Shown here: piece after piece, positions 54,501-62,106 of the stretch
How positions within the stretch are numbered: position 1 is the first letter of the stretch
Layout: each line of letters begins with the position of its first letter
Program-made: the position numbers and the translations under genes
From: Lysobacterales bacterium
GTDB lineage: Bacteria; Pseudomonadota; Gammaproteobacteria; Xanthomonadales; Ahniellaceae
Reading direction: 5' to 3'
Assembly (NCBI GenBank): GCA_016182785.1
Contig: JACPFU010000023.1
Coordinates: 124,001 to 188,000, forward strand
Length of the DNA: 64,000 nt
Notes under the pieces: generated by a model
Told to the model about the DNA's origin: nothing
Databases searched by the model: none
Seen by the model: only the letters and a program-made list of their open reading frames with translations

Positions 54501-55360
54501 GCGAGCTCGAACACCGCGTCGATGCGCGCACCCGCGACCTGCAGGGCGCCAACGCCCAGTTGCGGCGCACGCTCGATGATCTGCGCCAGGCGCAGAAGCA
54601 ACTGGTCGAGTCGGAGAAGATGGCGGCCCTCGGCGCGCTGGTCGCCGGCGTCGCGCACGAGATCAACACGCCGCTCGGCATCGGCGTCACCGCGGCTTCG
54701 CACCTGTCGACCGAATCGCGGCGCATCCAGGGGCTGGTCGCCGAGGGCACGATGAAGCGCTCCGACCTGGATGCCTACCTGGCGACGGCGGGCGACAGCT
54801 CCGAACTGATCCTGCGCAACCTCAAGCGCGCCGATCACCTGGTCAAGAGCTTCAAGCAGGTTGCCGTCGACCAGTCCAGCGAACAGCGTCGCGTGGTCGG
54901 CCTGGCCGAATACCTGGACGAGATCCTGACCTCGCTGCACCCACGCCTGAAGCGCACCGGGCACCGCGTGCTGGTCGACTGCGATCCCTCGATCCGCGCC
55001 CACACCTACCCGGGCGCGCTGTACCAGGTCATCGTCAACCTGGTGATCAATTCGCTGGTGCACGGCTTCGAGGGCCGCGACGACGGTACCGTGCGCATTG
55101 CCGTGCGCTGCGCAGCCGGGCAGGTCGAGATCGACTTCAGCGACGATGGTTGCGGCATGGCCGAGGAAGTGCGCACGCGCATCTTCGAGCCGTTCTTCAC
55201 CACCAAGCGCGGCCAGGGCGGGTCCGGGCTCGGCATGCACATCGTCTACAACCTGGTGACGCAGATGCTCGGCGGCACCGTGACCTGCGACAGCGCTCCC
55301 GGGCAGGGCGTGCGCTTCCTGCTGCGCTTCCCGCAGGGCGACCTCGATGCGATCGACTGA
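51581..55360 (+). CDS. Beta-propeller sensor histidine kinase (Reg_prop, Y_Y_Y, PAS, HisKA, HATPase)
   Basis: Large inner-membrane sensor of 1259 residues. A signal peptide (about 1-22) leads a periplasmic region of repeated propeller blades (VRALLQDRRGYLWIGTLDGLNR is a typical blade; about residues 30-720). A Y_Y_Y domain (about 730-800) precedes one membrane helix (about 804-824). Then follow a PAS domain (about 845-965), a coiled coil, and the kinase core with H1026 in VAHEINTPLG, the N box LVINSLVHGF, and DDGCGMAEEVRTRIFEPFFTTK with GLGMHIV. No receiver or DNA-binding domain is fused, unlike many hybrid propeller kinases, so it needs a separate response regulator. The convergent REC/HD-GYP gene is the obvious candidate. 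Confidence 0.93.
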   Translation: MHRLLIACAGIVAALLATGASAAEAPVVDSVRFRTITVAQGLSQPTVRALLQDRRGYLWIGTLDGLNRSDGSRIRVFRNRPQQPESLADNHVSALLEDAQGNLWVGTGGGGLDRFDPVHERFEHFRHDPSDPGSIAGDGVNALGLDASGAVWVATSAGGLQRLLSGTRRFVVARDGARLPGVNSTRAILLLRNGNLLVPTRLGCYELDPQGALVREWTDGDGHSIDGYAVAQGPDAALWIGSGGAGLYRIDAAGQVRNWRAASQGLGGDGVRALQFDASGALWIGTLTGLSRLQPASSEIRTWRYDPYGRTGLAAHRVESMTVDRDGLIWIGTWANGISLHDPGRTGFHLASFRPDDPRYLPRPTVIGVAAASDGKVWVGMHEEGGVALLDPQRGVERVYRHDPADPQSIGSSSAQALRQTRDGSLWVGSATAGLSRLAPGSDRWQRFVPDPADPRALRSLNVAGLYEDRDANLWVATLGAGVARRCAGCDGFEPLEALSGGRSLPLQVVNLVYQTQDGAMWFGMRSRGLVRFDPASRALDHYAPGGVDAISGGVITHMHEDRQGRLWVATQGGGLNRGVRDAQGRYRFRAIRRVDGLAADAIAAVVEDDAGRLWVSHSAGISRLDADGGRLVNFDWSDGTQSLGYFVGSAAKGADGRIYFGGLEGLTLFDPREIGEPRAPKAPMVSAIGVLGSTVLTNAETESASRRVLVEDGVVQLGHRDRVVHVDFTAFNYTHPTSTRYAYLLEGFEDRWISLEPGASSATFTGLPAGEYRLRLRAAGPASQRWIESPGVLTVRVRPAPWWSWWALSGYAALTLLAAGFVLQRLARYARQRLDEQRRLKQSEEWLSMALESSGDEIWDADLVAGSIVRRNANPQTLVPHGERLRVQDIFGAVHPDDQQGFLDAYHAAVKGLSERLKTSFRVATRDGGWLWALSYGRVVERDAEGRATRLIGVSRDISEIMQHEEALQRLNSELEHRVDARTRDLQGANAQLRRTLDDLRQAQKQLVESEKMAALGALVAGVAHEINTPLGIGVTAASHLSTESRRIQGLVAEGTMKRSDLDAYLATAGDSSELILRNLKRADHLVKSFKQVAVDQSSEQRRVVGLAEYLDEILTSLHPRLKRTGHRVLVDCDPSIRAHTYPGALYQVIVNLVINSLVHGFEGRDDGTVRIAVRCAAGQVEIDFSDDGCGMAEEVRTRIFEPFFTTKRGQGGSGLGMHIVYNLVTQMLGGTVTCDSAPGQGVRFLLRFPQGDLDAID

Positions 55361-56878
55361 TCAGTCCGGGAAGCGGGCGCGGATCTGCTCGGCGCGCTGC
55401 CAGTTGTCGAACAGCAGCTGCACCAGCCTGGGATCGAACTTCTTGCCGGTCTGCTCGCGGATGAAGGCGCGGATGTCCTCGGCGCTCCAGGCTTCCTTGT
55501 AGCAGCGCTTGCTGCCGAGCGCGTCGAACACGTCGGCGAGCGCGGTGATGCGTCCGCCGATCGAGATCTCGTCGCCGCGCAGCCCGCGCGGGTAGCCGGA
55601 ACCGTCCCAGTTCTCGTGGTGGTCCTCGGCGATGATCGCGGCCAGTTGCAGCAGCGGCAGGCGCGAGGCGGCTAACCACTGCGCGCCGATGCGTGCGTGC
55701 GTGCGCATCACATCGGTTTCCTCGGGCGAATGCGTGCCCGGCTTGTTCAGCACCGAATCGGGAATGCCGATCTTGCCGATATCGTGCAGCGGCGCCGCGT
55801 AGCGCAGCATCTCGCGCGCGCGCGACTCCAGCCCGTAGGCCTCGCCGATCAGGTCGGCGAGGTGGCCGACGCGCTTGACGTGGTTCAGCGTGTCCTTGGA
55901 GCGGCTTTCGGCGACGCCGGCGAGCAGGGTGACGATCTCGACCTGCGAGTCGAACATCTCGCGCTGCAGGTGCAGGTTCTCGAACGCGATCGAGACATTG
56001 GTGCAGAACACCTCGACCAGTTTCATGTCGAGCGGGGTCAGGTCCCAGGTCTCGCCAACGTAGAGCAGGCTCTCGGTGCGGTGGCTGTCGGTGAAGTGCA
56101 GGACGTAGTGGTCCTTGTTGAACACGTGGCGCTTGCGCGTGTAGGCGTCGCGCAGGGTGTCGGCGATGTGCGGCGGCAGGCGTTCGTCGGCGTTGTTGTC
56201 GACGAAGCGCGAGTAGTCGCCGTTCGCGGCCGCGATCACGAAGTGCTCCGGTGTCTGCGTCGCCGGACGCGGCACCTTGCAGTACAGCGCGCCGCGCTCG
56301 ACGCCGACCAGGGTGGTCAGCTGGCCGAGCACGGCCGAGGCGAACTCGTGCGAGTGCTGGTGCGAGAAGATCCTGGCCGACGCCTCGATGACGCGTTCGA
56401 GGCCGCGCTTGTTCGCCTCGATGGTCATGATGTCGCGGTGCGCGCGTAGCGTTGCGTACATCATCGTCGACAGTTTCTGCGCGGTGAGTTCGGTCTTTTC
56501 CTTGTAGTCGTTGATGTCGTAGTTGGCGATCACGTCCTGCTCCGGCGCCTGCCCGGGCTGGCCGGTGCGCAGCACGATGCGCACGAAGCGGTTGCCGATC
56601 TCGTTGCGGATGATCTTGACCAGATCCAGTCCGGCCTGGTCGCTCTCCATGACCACGTCGAGCAGCATCACCGAGGTGTCCGGGTTCTGCGCGATCAACC
56701 CGCGCGCTTCCCGCGCCGAATACGCCTGCAGGAACTGCAGCGGCCGGTTCTCGAAGCGGAAGTTCGACAGCACCAGGCGGGTGACATTGTGCACCTCGGG
56801 CTCATCGTCGACGATCATCACCTTCCACGGTTGCACCGTGGTGGTTTCCTCGGGTGCGAACAGTTCATCCATCGCCAC
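55361..56878 (-). CDS. Response regulator with DUF3369 and HD-GYP c-di-GMP phosphodiesterase domain
   Basis: Predicted phosphorylation-controlled c-di-GMP phosphodiesterase of 505 residues. The receiver domain (about 18-140) has DD at 24-25 and the phospho-acceptor D74. A DUF3369 region (about 160-305), a GAF-like sensor, follows. The HD-GYP domain (about 310-500) has H365-D366 in LHDIGKIG, HHEN at 420-423 and GYP at 428-430, so metal-binding residues are present. The gene is convergent with the sensor kinase at 51581, with directly adjacent stop codons. ivd lies upstream on the same strand. Confidence 0.94.
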   Translation of the reverse strand: MAMDELFAPEETTTVQPWKVMIVDDEPEVHNVTRLVLSNFRFENRPLQFLQAYSAREARGLIAQNPDTSVMLLDVVMESDQAGLDLVKIIRNEIGNRFVRIVLRTGQPGQAPEQDVIANYDINDYKEKTELTAQKLSTMMYATLRAHRDIMTIEANKRGLERVIEASARIFSHQHSHEFASAVLGQLTTLVGVERGALYCKVPRPATQTPEHFVIAAANGDYSRFVDNNADERLPPHIADTLRDAYTRKRHVFNKDHYVLHFTDSHRTESLLYVGETWDLTPLDMKLVEVFCTNVSIAFENLHLQREMFDSQVEIVTLLAGVAESRSKDTLNHVKRVGHLADLIGEAYGLESRAREMLRYAAPLHDIGKIGIPDSVLNKPGTHSPEETDVMRTHARIGAQWLAASRLPLLQLAAIIAEDHHENWDGSGYPRGLRGDEISIGGRITALADVFDALGSKRCYKEAWSAEDIRAFIREQTGKKFDPRLVQLLFDNWQRAEQIRARFPD

Positions 56879-56972
56879 GACCCCCTCTCAAACGGCCGAC
56901 CGAACATACCAGCCCCGAATGAAAACGGAAGCTATCGGCCGGGTCGGATTGGCCGGGAAGAACATCGCCCCG

Positions 56973-56996
56973 GTAGGAGGGCCACTTGTGGCCCGA
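56973..56996. repeat. REP-like unit between ivd and the HD-GYP gene
   Basis: GTAGGAGGGCCACTTGTGGC and following bases form a hairpin GGGCCAC/GTGGCCC with loop TT. A shorter echo, GTGGCCCGAAT, lies at about 57018. It belongs to the same family as the pair at 60190-60316. Confidence 0.75.
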
Positions 56997-57029
56997 ATGC
57001 CTCTGACCCGATCACCGTGGCCCGAATCC

Positions 57030-58187
57030 CTAATTCCGCCCTTCGAACAACTCGCGGCCGATCAGCATCTGGCGGATTTCGTTGGTGCCGGCGCCGATTT
57101 CGTAGAGCTTGGCGTCGCGCAGCAGGCGGCCGGTCGGGTATTCGTTGATGAAGCCGTTGCCGCCGAGCGTCTGGATCGCTTCCAGCGTGACCTGGACCGC
57201 GGAGCGCGAGGCGTGCAGCAGGCAGGCGGCGGTGTCGATGCGCGAGCGGTTTCCGGCGTCGTAGTCGCGGGCGATCTGGTAGGCGAAGGCGCGCGAACTC
57301 TGCAGCGCGGTGTACATGTCCGCGAGCTTGGCCTGCATGATGCCGAAGCTGCCGATCGGTGAGTCGAACTGGCGGCGTTCGCGGGCATAGCCGAGCGCGA
57401 TCTCGATCGCCGCCTGCATCAGCCCGATCGGTCCGCCGGAGAGCACCAGGCGCTCGGTGTTGAGACCGCTCATCAGCACCTTCACGCCCTGGTTCACTTC
57501 GCCGAGCACGTTCGCGACCGGGATCGCGCAGTCCTCGAACACCAATTCGCAGGTGTTGGAGCCACGCATGCCGAGCTTGTCAAGCTTCTGCGCGGTGCGA
57601 AACCCGGGCATGCCCTTCTCGACGATGAAGGCGGTCATTGCGCGCGACTTCATCTCCTTGCCCGCCGTGCGCATGTACACGACCAGCACGTCGGCTTCGG
57701 GACCATTGGTGATCCACATCTTGGAGCCGTTGGCGAGCCAATGGTCGCCGCGCAGTTCCGCGCGGCAGGCCATCGAACCGACCACGTCCGAGCCGGCACC
57801 CGGTTCGCTCATCGCCAGCGCGCCGACGTGCTCGCCCGAGCACAGCTTCGGCAGGTAGCGCGCGCGCTGTTCCGGCGTCGCATTGTTGTACAGGTTCTGC
57901 ACGCACAGGTTCGAGTGCGCGCCGTAACTCAAGCCCACCGAACCCGAGGCGCGCGAGATCTCCTCCATCGCGACCAGATGCGCCAGATAGCCCATCTCCG
58001 AGCCGCCGTATTCGCCGGGCAGGGTGATGCCAAGCAGACCAAGCTCGCCGAGCTTGCGCCACAGGTCCGCCGGGAACAGGTTGTCGTGGTCGATCTGCGC
58101 CGCGCGCGGCGCGATCTCCTTCTCGGCGAACGCTCGCACCGTGTCGCGCAGCAGGTCGATGTCTTCGCCGAGGGGAAATGCGCGCAT
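57030..58187 (-). CDS. liuA: Isovaleryl-CoA dehydrogenase
   Basis: FAD enzyme that oxidises isovaleryl-CoA to 3-methylcrotonyl-CoA. It has 385 residues of the acyl-CoA dehydrogenase fold. The catalytic glutamate specific to this subgroup is seen in [17 protein letters not shown]; correspondingly, the position used in medium-chain enzymes is not Glu ([12 protein letters not shown]). [10 protein letters not shown] and [15 protein letters not shown] are family motifs. It lies 70 bases downstream of leucine dehydrogenase on the same strand, with a strong hairpin between them. Confidence 0.93.
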   Translation of the reverse strand: MRAFPLGEDIDLLRDTVRAFAEKEIAPRAAQIDHDNLFPADLWRKLGELGLLGITLPGEYGGSEMGYLAHLVAMEEISRASGSVGLSYGAHSNLCVQNLYNNATPEQRARYLPKLCSGEHVGALAMSEPGAGSDVVGSMACRAELRGDHWLANGSKMWITNGPEADVLVVYMRTAGKEMKSRAMTAFIVEKGMPGFRTAQKLDKLGMRGSNTCELVFEDCAIPVANVLGEVNQGVKVLMSGLNTERLVLSGGPIGLMQAAIEIALGYARERRQFDSPIGSFGIMQAKLADMYTALQSSRAFAYQIARDYDAGNRSRIDTAACLLHASRSAVQVTLEAIQTLGGNGFINEYPTGRLLRDAKLYEIGAGTNEIRQMLIGRELFEGRN

Positions 58188-58215
58188 CGCGGAAACTCCG
58201 TAGGTCCGAACGAGA

Positions 58216-58242
58216 ACGCCACGCGCGAGCTGCGCGTGGCGT
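58216..58242 (-). promoter_or_regulatory. 11-bp perfect hairpin between leucine dehydrogenase and ivd genes
   Basis: ACGCCACGCGC/GCGCGTGGCGT with a 5-base loop sits in the 70-base gap. There is no real T-run after it on the minus strand (TTCTCGTT), so it is more likely an RNA-stabilising or partial-attenuation hairpin than a full terminator. Confidence 0.5.
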
Positions 58243-58257
58243 CGGGGGCACCAGTGC

Positions 58258-59364
58258 TCAGCCCAGTCCGCGCATGCGGCCGAGGAAGCGCGGGGCGCCG
58301 TTGCCCATGTGCGGCAGGCGGATCTTGCCGATGGTCTGGATGCGCTCTTCGGCCATGCGGTCGGCGGCCTTGTACGAAGGGATGTTGTCGCGCTTGGCGA
58401 TTGCGAAGATCTTGCCGAGGTTGTGGTAGATCGTGCGCATCATGCGCATCGCGCGTTCGCGGTTGTAGCCGTCGATTTCGAGCGACACGTTCATCAGGCC
58501 GCCGGCGTTCACGGCGTAGTCGGGCGCGTAGATGATGCCGCGCTTCTCGACTTCGTCACCGCAGTCCTCGGTGGCGAGCTGGTTGTTGGCGGCGCCGCAG
58601 ATGACCTTGAACTTGAAGCGCGGAATGGTGCTGTGGTTGACGGTGCCGCCGAGCGCGCACGGCGAATAGACGTCGGCGTCGACGTCGTAGATGTCGTCCA
58701 GGCTCACCGCTTCGCAGCCGTAGTCGTCGACGCAGCGCTGCACCGACTCCTTGTTGATGTCGGTGACGAACACCTTGGCGCCCTGTTCGCGCAGCAGCTT
58801 GACGAACTCGCCGCCGACGTGGCCGACGCCCTGCACCGCATAGCTGTACTTGCCGACGTCCTCGTTGCCGAACTTGGCGTTCAGCGTCGCCATCAGGCCC
58901 TGCAGGGTGCCGTAGGCGGTGAATGGCGAGGGGTCGCCGGAACCGCCATGCACCTGGTGCACGCCGGTGACGAAATCGGTTTCCTTGAGCACCCATTCCA
59001 TGTCGTTGACGTCGATGCCAACGTCCTCGGCAGTGATGTATCGGCCATTCAACGAATTCACGTAGCGGCCGAAGGCGCGGAACAGCGCTTCCGACTTGTC
59101 CTTGGACGGGTCGCCGATGATCACGCCCTTGCCGCCGCCGAGGTTGAGCCCCGACACCGCCGCCTTGTAGGTCATGCCGCGCGACAGGCGCAGCACGTCG
59201 TTCAGCGCGTCCTGCTCGGTCTTGTACGGCCACATGCGCAGACCGCCCAGCGCCGGCCCGAGGACCGTGTTGTGGATCGCGATGATCGCCTTCAGTCCGG
59301 CATCCTTGTTGTGGCAGAAGACGACTTCCTCGTGACCCGAGGATGCGAGCGTTTCGAAAATCAT
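58258..59364 (-). CDS. Leucine dehydrogenase (Glu/Leu/Phe/Val dehydrogenase family)
   Basis: NAD-dependent oxidative deamination of leucine (and probably valine and isoleucine) to the keto acid. It has 368 residues. [12 protein letters not shown] and the catalytic-lysine region [20 protein letters not shown] are diagnostic; the Rossmann fold begins with [24 protein letters not shown] is also conserved in this group. It precedes ivd on the same strand and thus starts the leucine route; only the keto-acid dehydrogenase is missing between the two. Some members prefer valine or phenylalanine, so naming is by context. Confidence 0.92.
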   Translation of the reverse strand: MIFETLASSGHEEVVFCHNKDAGLKAIIAIHNTVLGPALGGLRMWPYKTEQDALNDVLRLSRGMTYKAAVSGLNLGGGKGVIIGDPSKDKSEALFRAFGRYVNSLNGRYITAEDVGIDVNDMEWVLKETDFVTGVHQVHGGSGDPSPFTAYGTLQGLMATLNAKFGNEDVGKYSYAVQGVGHVGGEFVKLLREQGAKVFVTDINKESVQRCVDDYGCEAVSLDDIYDVDADVYSPCALGGTVNHSTIPRFKFKVICGAANNQLATEDCGDEVEKRGIIYAPDYAVNAGGLMNVSLEIDGYNRERAMRMMRTIYHNLGKIFAIAKRDNIPSYKAADRMAEERIQTIGKIRLPHMGNGAPRFLGRMRGLG

Positions 59365-59570
59365 GGGACGGAACTCCAGAACGGAAGGATGATTCGGGTT
59401 GCGGCAGCGGGCCAGGACCGCGTGGGTCGGCCGGGCCGCGAGCGGCGCGAAGTGTAGCCACGTCCCCGCGGCGCGGGAACCCGGCGCCGTTTGAAGGGGG
59501 CGTGGCCGGTTCTGTCCTGGTTTTGCGGAGGCTTGCTATCGTCCGCATCCCCAACCTGAGGAGTCCATCG

Positions 59571-60185
59571 ATGTCGATCCGTTCCCTGCTGCTGTCGCTC
59601 GCGCTTGCCTGCGGCAGCCTCGTTGCCCCCGCCGTGCATGCCGACGACCTGGCGGCCCGTGCCGAGCTGATGGGCCTGTGGGCGAAGATGTTCGACGCCC
59701 ACGACTTGGCCTTCAGCGCCAAGATCACCACCACCGACAAGAAGGGTCGGGTGACGGTCTCGGAAATGCGTACCAACTGGCCGAACAAGTTCCACATGAA
59801 GTCGCAGGAGAGCGAGTTCATCATCATCGGCGACGGCACCTGGATGAAGCCCGAGGGCGGCAACTGGATGAAGTTCCCGATGAGCATGAGCAAGATGATC
59901 GACGCCTACAAGCCGGAGATGATGAAGGCGTCGATGGATGGCACGCGCAACGTGCGCATGCTCGGCGACGAGTCCGTCAACGGCCGCGACTGCAAGGTGT
60001 TCGCGTACGACTTCGACGTGAAGATGATGGGCTTCCGTTCCCAGGGCACCAGCACCATCTACCTAGACAAGTCCACCGGCTACCCGGCGCGGGTCGAGAC
60101 CGATGGCGAGGCGATGGGACAGCGCAGCAAGACCGTGGTCGATTACAGCTATGACCCGGACATCCGCATCGTCGCTCCGAATTGA
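59571..60185 (+). CDS. Periplasmic protein, LolA-like fold suspected
   Basis: Protein of 204 residues with a signal peptide (cleavage about residue 24, AVHADDLAARAE). The mature part is methionine- and lysine-rich: IIIGDGTWMKPEGGNWMKFP, then a helical stretch MSMSKMIDAYKPEMMKASMD, and a strand-rich end (CKVFAYDF, STIYLDKSTGYPARVE). The pattern of strands describing a tested film-like concave sheet (DGTWMK, TIYLDKSTGYP) resembles LolA/LppX-type lipoprotein carriers, but this is a guess. The ATG at 59571 has GAGGAG 9 bases upstream. It is monocistronic. Confidence 0.7.
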   Translation: MSIRSLLLSLALACGSLVAPAVHADDLAARAELMGLWAKMFDAHDLAFSAKITTTDKKGRVTVSEMRTNWPNKFHMKSQESEFIIIGDGTWMKPEGGNWMKFPMSMSKMIDAYKPEMMKASMDGTRNVRMLGDESVNGRDCKVFAYDFDVKMMGFRSQGTSTIYLDKSTGYPARVETDGEAMGQRSKTVVDYSYDPDIRIVAPN

Positions 60186-60189
60186 ACGA

Positions 60190-60316
60190 GTCGGGCCACA
60201 AGTGGCCCTCCCACAGATTGCTCCACCGGCTCCGAAAACCCCGGTGCGATGCACCAATGGGAGCAGTCTTCGGCCGCGATGTTTGCAGAATGTGGGAGGC
60301 CCATTCATGGGCCGAC
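60190..60316. repeat. Head-to-head pair of REP-like units between convergent genes
   Basis: Unit 1 (60190-60215) and unit 2 (60291-60316) are inverted relative to each other. Their outer ends (GTCGG and TCCCACA) are identical, while the hairpin stems differ in a compensatory way (CCAC/GTGG against CCAT/ATGG), so both keep pairing. A weaker unit (TGGGAGCAGTCTTCGGCC) lies between them at about 60258. The pair fills the gap before the phoD stop. Confidence 0.8.
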
Positions 60317-60318
60317 CC

Positions 60319-61950
60319 TCAGACCTTCGTGACCCCGGCCTTGCCGTCCTCGACGCGGAAGCTGGCCATCGTGCTGATGCCGGAGTCGCGCCGCTTCTCG
60401 TCTTCGAGCACGCGCAGGCGCGCGTCGCAGCCGCGGCGGTCGATGTCGAAGGCGATGTAGCCGCGCTTGGTGGTGTTGCCGAACTGCACGTGCGGGTTCT
60501 GCGGCAGGCGCGGGTTGAACATATCCTCGGTCCAGCCCTGCGATGCCAGCGAGGTGCCGCAGAACTCGGCCGCCACCTTGGCCGATTGCGGGTTGCCGGC
60601 TTCGCGATGCACGTTGGCGACCACGGTGGCGTGGATGTCGCCGCCGAGGATCATCGGGTTGCGCACGTGGTGGGTGCGCAACGCAGTCAGCAGACGCTCG
60701 CGCGTGGCCGGATAGCCGTCCCAGCCGTCGGTCCAGGCACTCATCTCGTCGTCGTGCCGGCTGCCGAAGCGCGAGAAGATGGTCTGCTGCGCGATCACGT
60801 TCCACTGCGCGCGGCTGGCCGCGAAGCGCTGCTCCAGCCAGCGCTCCTGCGCGGCGCCGAGCATGCTGCGTGATGGGTCGTTGACTTGCGGACACTGGCT
60901 CGGCAGCACGTCGGTCGAGCCGCCGCCCTTGTACGGGTCCGGGCACACCTGTGGCGCCCGATACTGGCGGTTGTCGACCAGGTAGAAGCGCGCGAGATCG
61001 CCGTAGTCGAGGGTGTCGTAGATGCGCATCTCGTTGGCTTTCGGGCGCATCGTCAGCGGCACCGGCATGTGCTCGAAGAACGCCTGGTACGCCGCTGCGC
61101 GGCGCAGCAGGAAGGACGGGTCCAGGTTCTCGCTCTGGTCGCCGGCGTAGTCGTTCTCGACTTCGTGGTCGTCCCAGGTGAATGCCCACGGCAGCGCGGC
61201 GTGCAGCCGCTGCAGGTCGGCATCGGTCTTGTACTGGGCATGACGGACGCGATAGCGCTCAAGGGTGTCGGCTTCGGGCCCGACGTGGCGGCGCACCAGG
61301 TTGTCGCCCCAGTTGCTCTCGTAGATGTAGTCGCCGACGAAGAACATCAGGTCGAGGTTCTCGTCGAGCAGGTGCCGGTGCGCCGAGAAGTAGGCCTGCT
61401 CGTAGTGCTGGCAGGAGGCGACGGCGAAGCGCAGGCGGTCGGGGCGGCTGCCGCGGGCTTCCGCGGTGCGCGTGCGCCCGATCGGGCTGACTTCGTCGCC
61501 GCAGGTGAAGCGATACCAGTACCAGCGCCCGGGTTCGAGGTCGCGCACGTCGACATGCACGCTGTGCGCGAGTTCCGGCACCGCGCGCGCGGCACCCTTG
61601 CGCACGACGTCCGCGAATTGCTCGTCACGCGCGACTTCCCAACCGACGTGGATCATGTCCGGCACCATGCCGCCGTCGGCGTGCAGCGGTTCCGGGGCCA
61701 GGCGTGTCCACAGCGACACGCCATCGGCGCGCGGATAGCCGGAGGCGACGCCGAGCGTGAACGGGTAGCCGGTGAAGCGGGGCGTTTCGAGGCCGTAGGC
61801 CCGCGCCGGCCGCGGCAGCAGCGACGCGGCGATGCCGGCGGCGCTGAATGCGAAGGCCGCGCGAATCACATCGCGGCGTGTCGGTCGCGGCAGTTGTTCA
61901 CGCAGGCGCCGGATCAGCCTCTGGGCGCGGTCGAAGTCCTGGTCGTGCAT
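60319..61950 (-). CDS. phoD: Alkaline phosphatase D (PhoD family), Tat-exported
   Basis: Secreted metal-dependent phosphodiesterase/phosphomonoesterase of 543 residues. A twin-arginine signal is present (RPTRRDVIR, Arg25-Arg26) followed by a hydrophobic stretch and a cleavage site near residue 51 (PARA). The mature protein begins with the fibronectin-like PhoD N-terminal domain (FTLGVASGYPRADGVSLWTRL). The phosphatase domain has FAVASCQHYEQ, FFVGDYIYE, TWDDHEVENDY and ILGGDIHATVVAN, the expected metal ligands. No neighbouring phosphate gene is seen, and no Pho box was identified. Confidence 0.93.
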   Translation of the reverse strand: MHDQDFDRAQRLIRRLREQLPRPTRRDVIRAAFAFSAAGIAASLLPRPARAYGLETPRFTGYPFTLGVASGYPRADGVSLWTRLAPEPLHADGGMVPDMIHVGWEVARDEQFADVVRKGAARAVPELAHSVHVDVRDLEPGRWYWYRFTCGDEVSPIGRTRTAEARGSRPDRLRFAVASCQHYEQAYFSAHRHLLDENLDLMFFVGDYIYESNWGDNLVRRHVGPEADTLERYRVRHAQYKTDADLQRLHAALPWAFTWDDHEVENDYAGDQSENLDPSFLLRRAAAYQAFFEHMPVPLTMRPKANEMRIYDTLDYGDLARFYLVDNRQYRAPQVCPDPYKGGGSTDVLPSQCPQVNDPSRSMLGAAQERWLEQRFAASRAQWNVIAQQTIFSRFGSRHDDEMSAWTDGWDGYPATRERLLTALRTHHVRNPMILGGDIHATVVANVHREAGNPQSAKVAAEFCGTSLASQGWTEDMFNPRLPQNPHVQFGNTTKRGYIAFDIDRRGCDARLRVLEDEKRRDSGISTMASFRVEDGKAGVTKV

Positions 61951-62068
61951 GCGCTACTCCATGAGCAATTGGACTGGATGCGATCCCGCCGAGCTTAGCG
62001 CGTTCGATGAGCGCCCGTACCGTCGCGGATGGACGCGGCATGCCGGCCATCGGGCGCGAAGCGGTCGC

Positions 62069-62080
62069 TACAATGCGCGC
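62069..62080 (+). promoter_or_regulatory. Possible -10 element for icmF
   Basis: TACAAT (62069-62074) followed by GCGCGCC lies 32 bases before the icmF ATG in the gap divergent from phoD. No good -35 is seen. Confidence 0.4.
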
Positions 62081-62106
62081 CTCACCCCCGTTGCCCGGAG
62101 TTCCCG

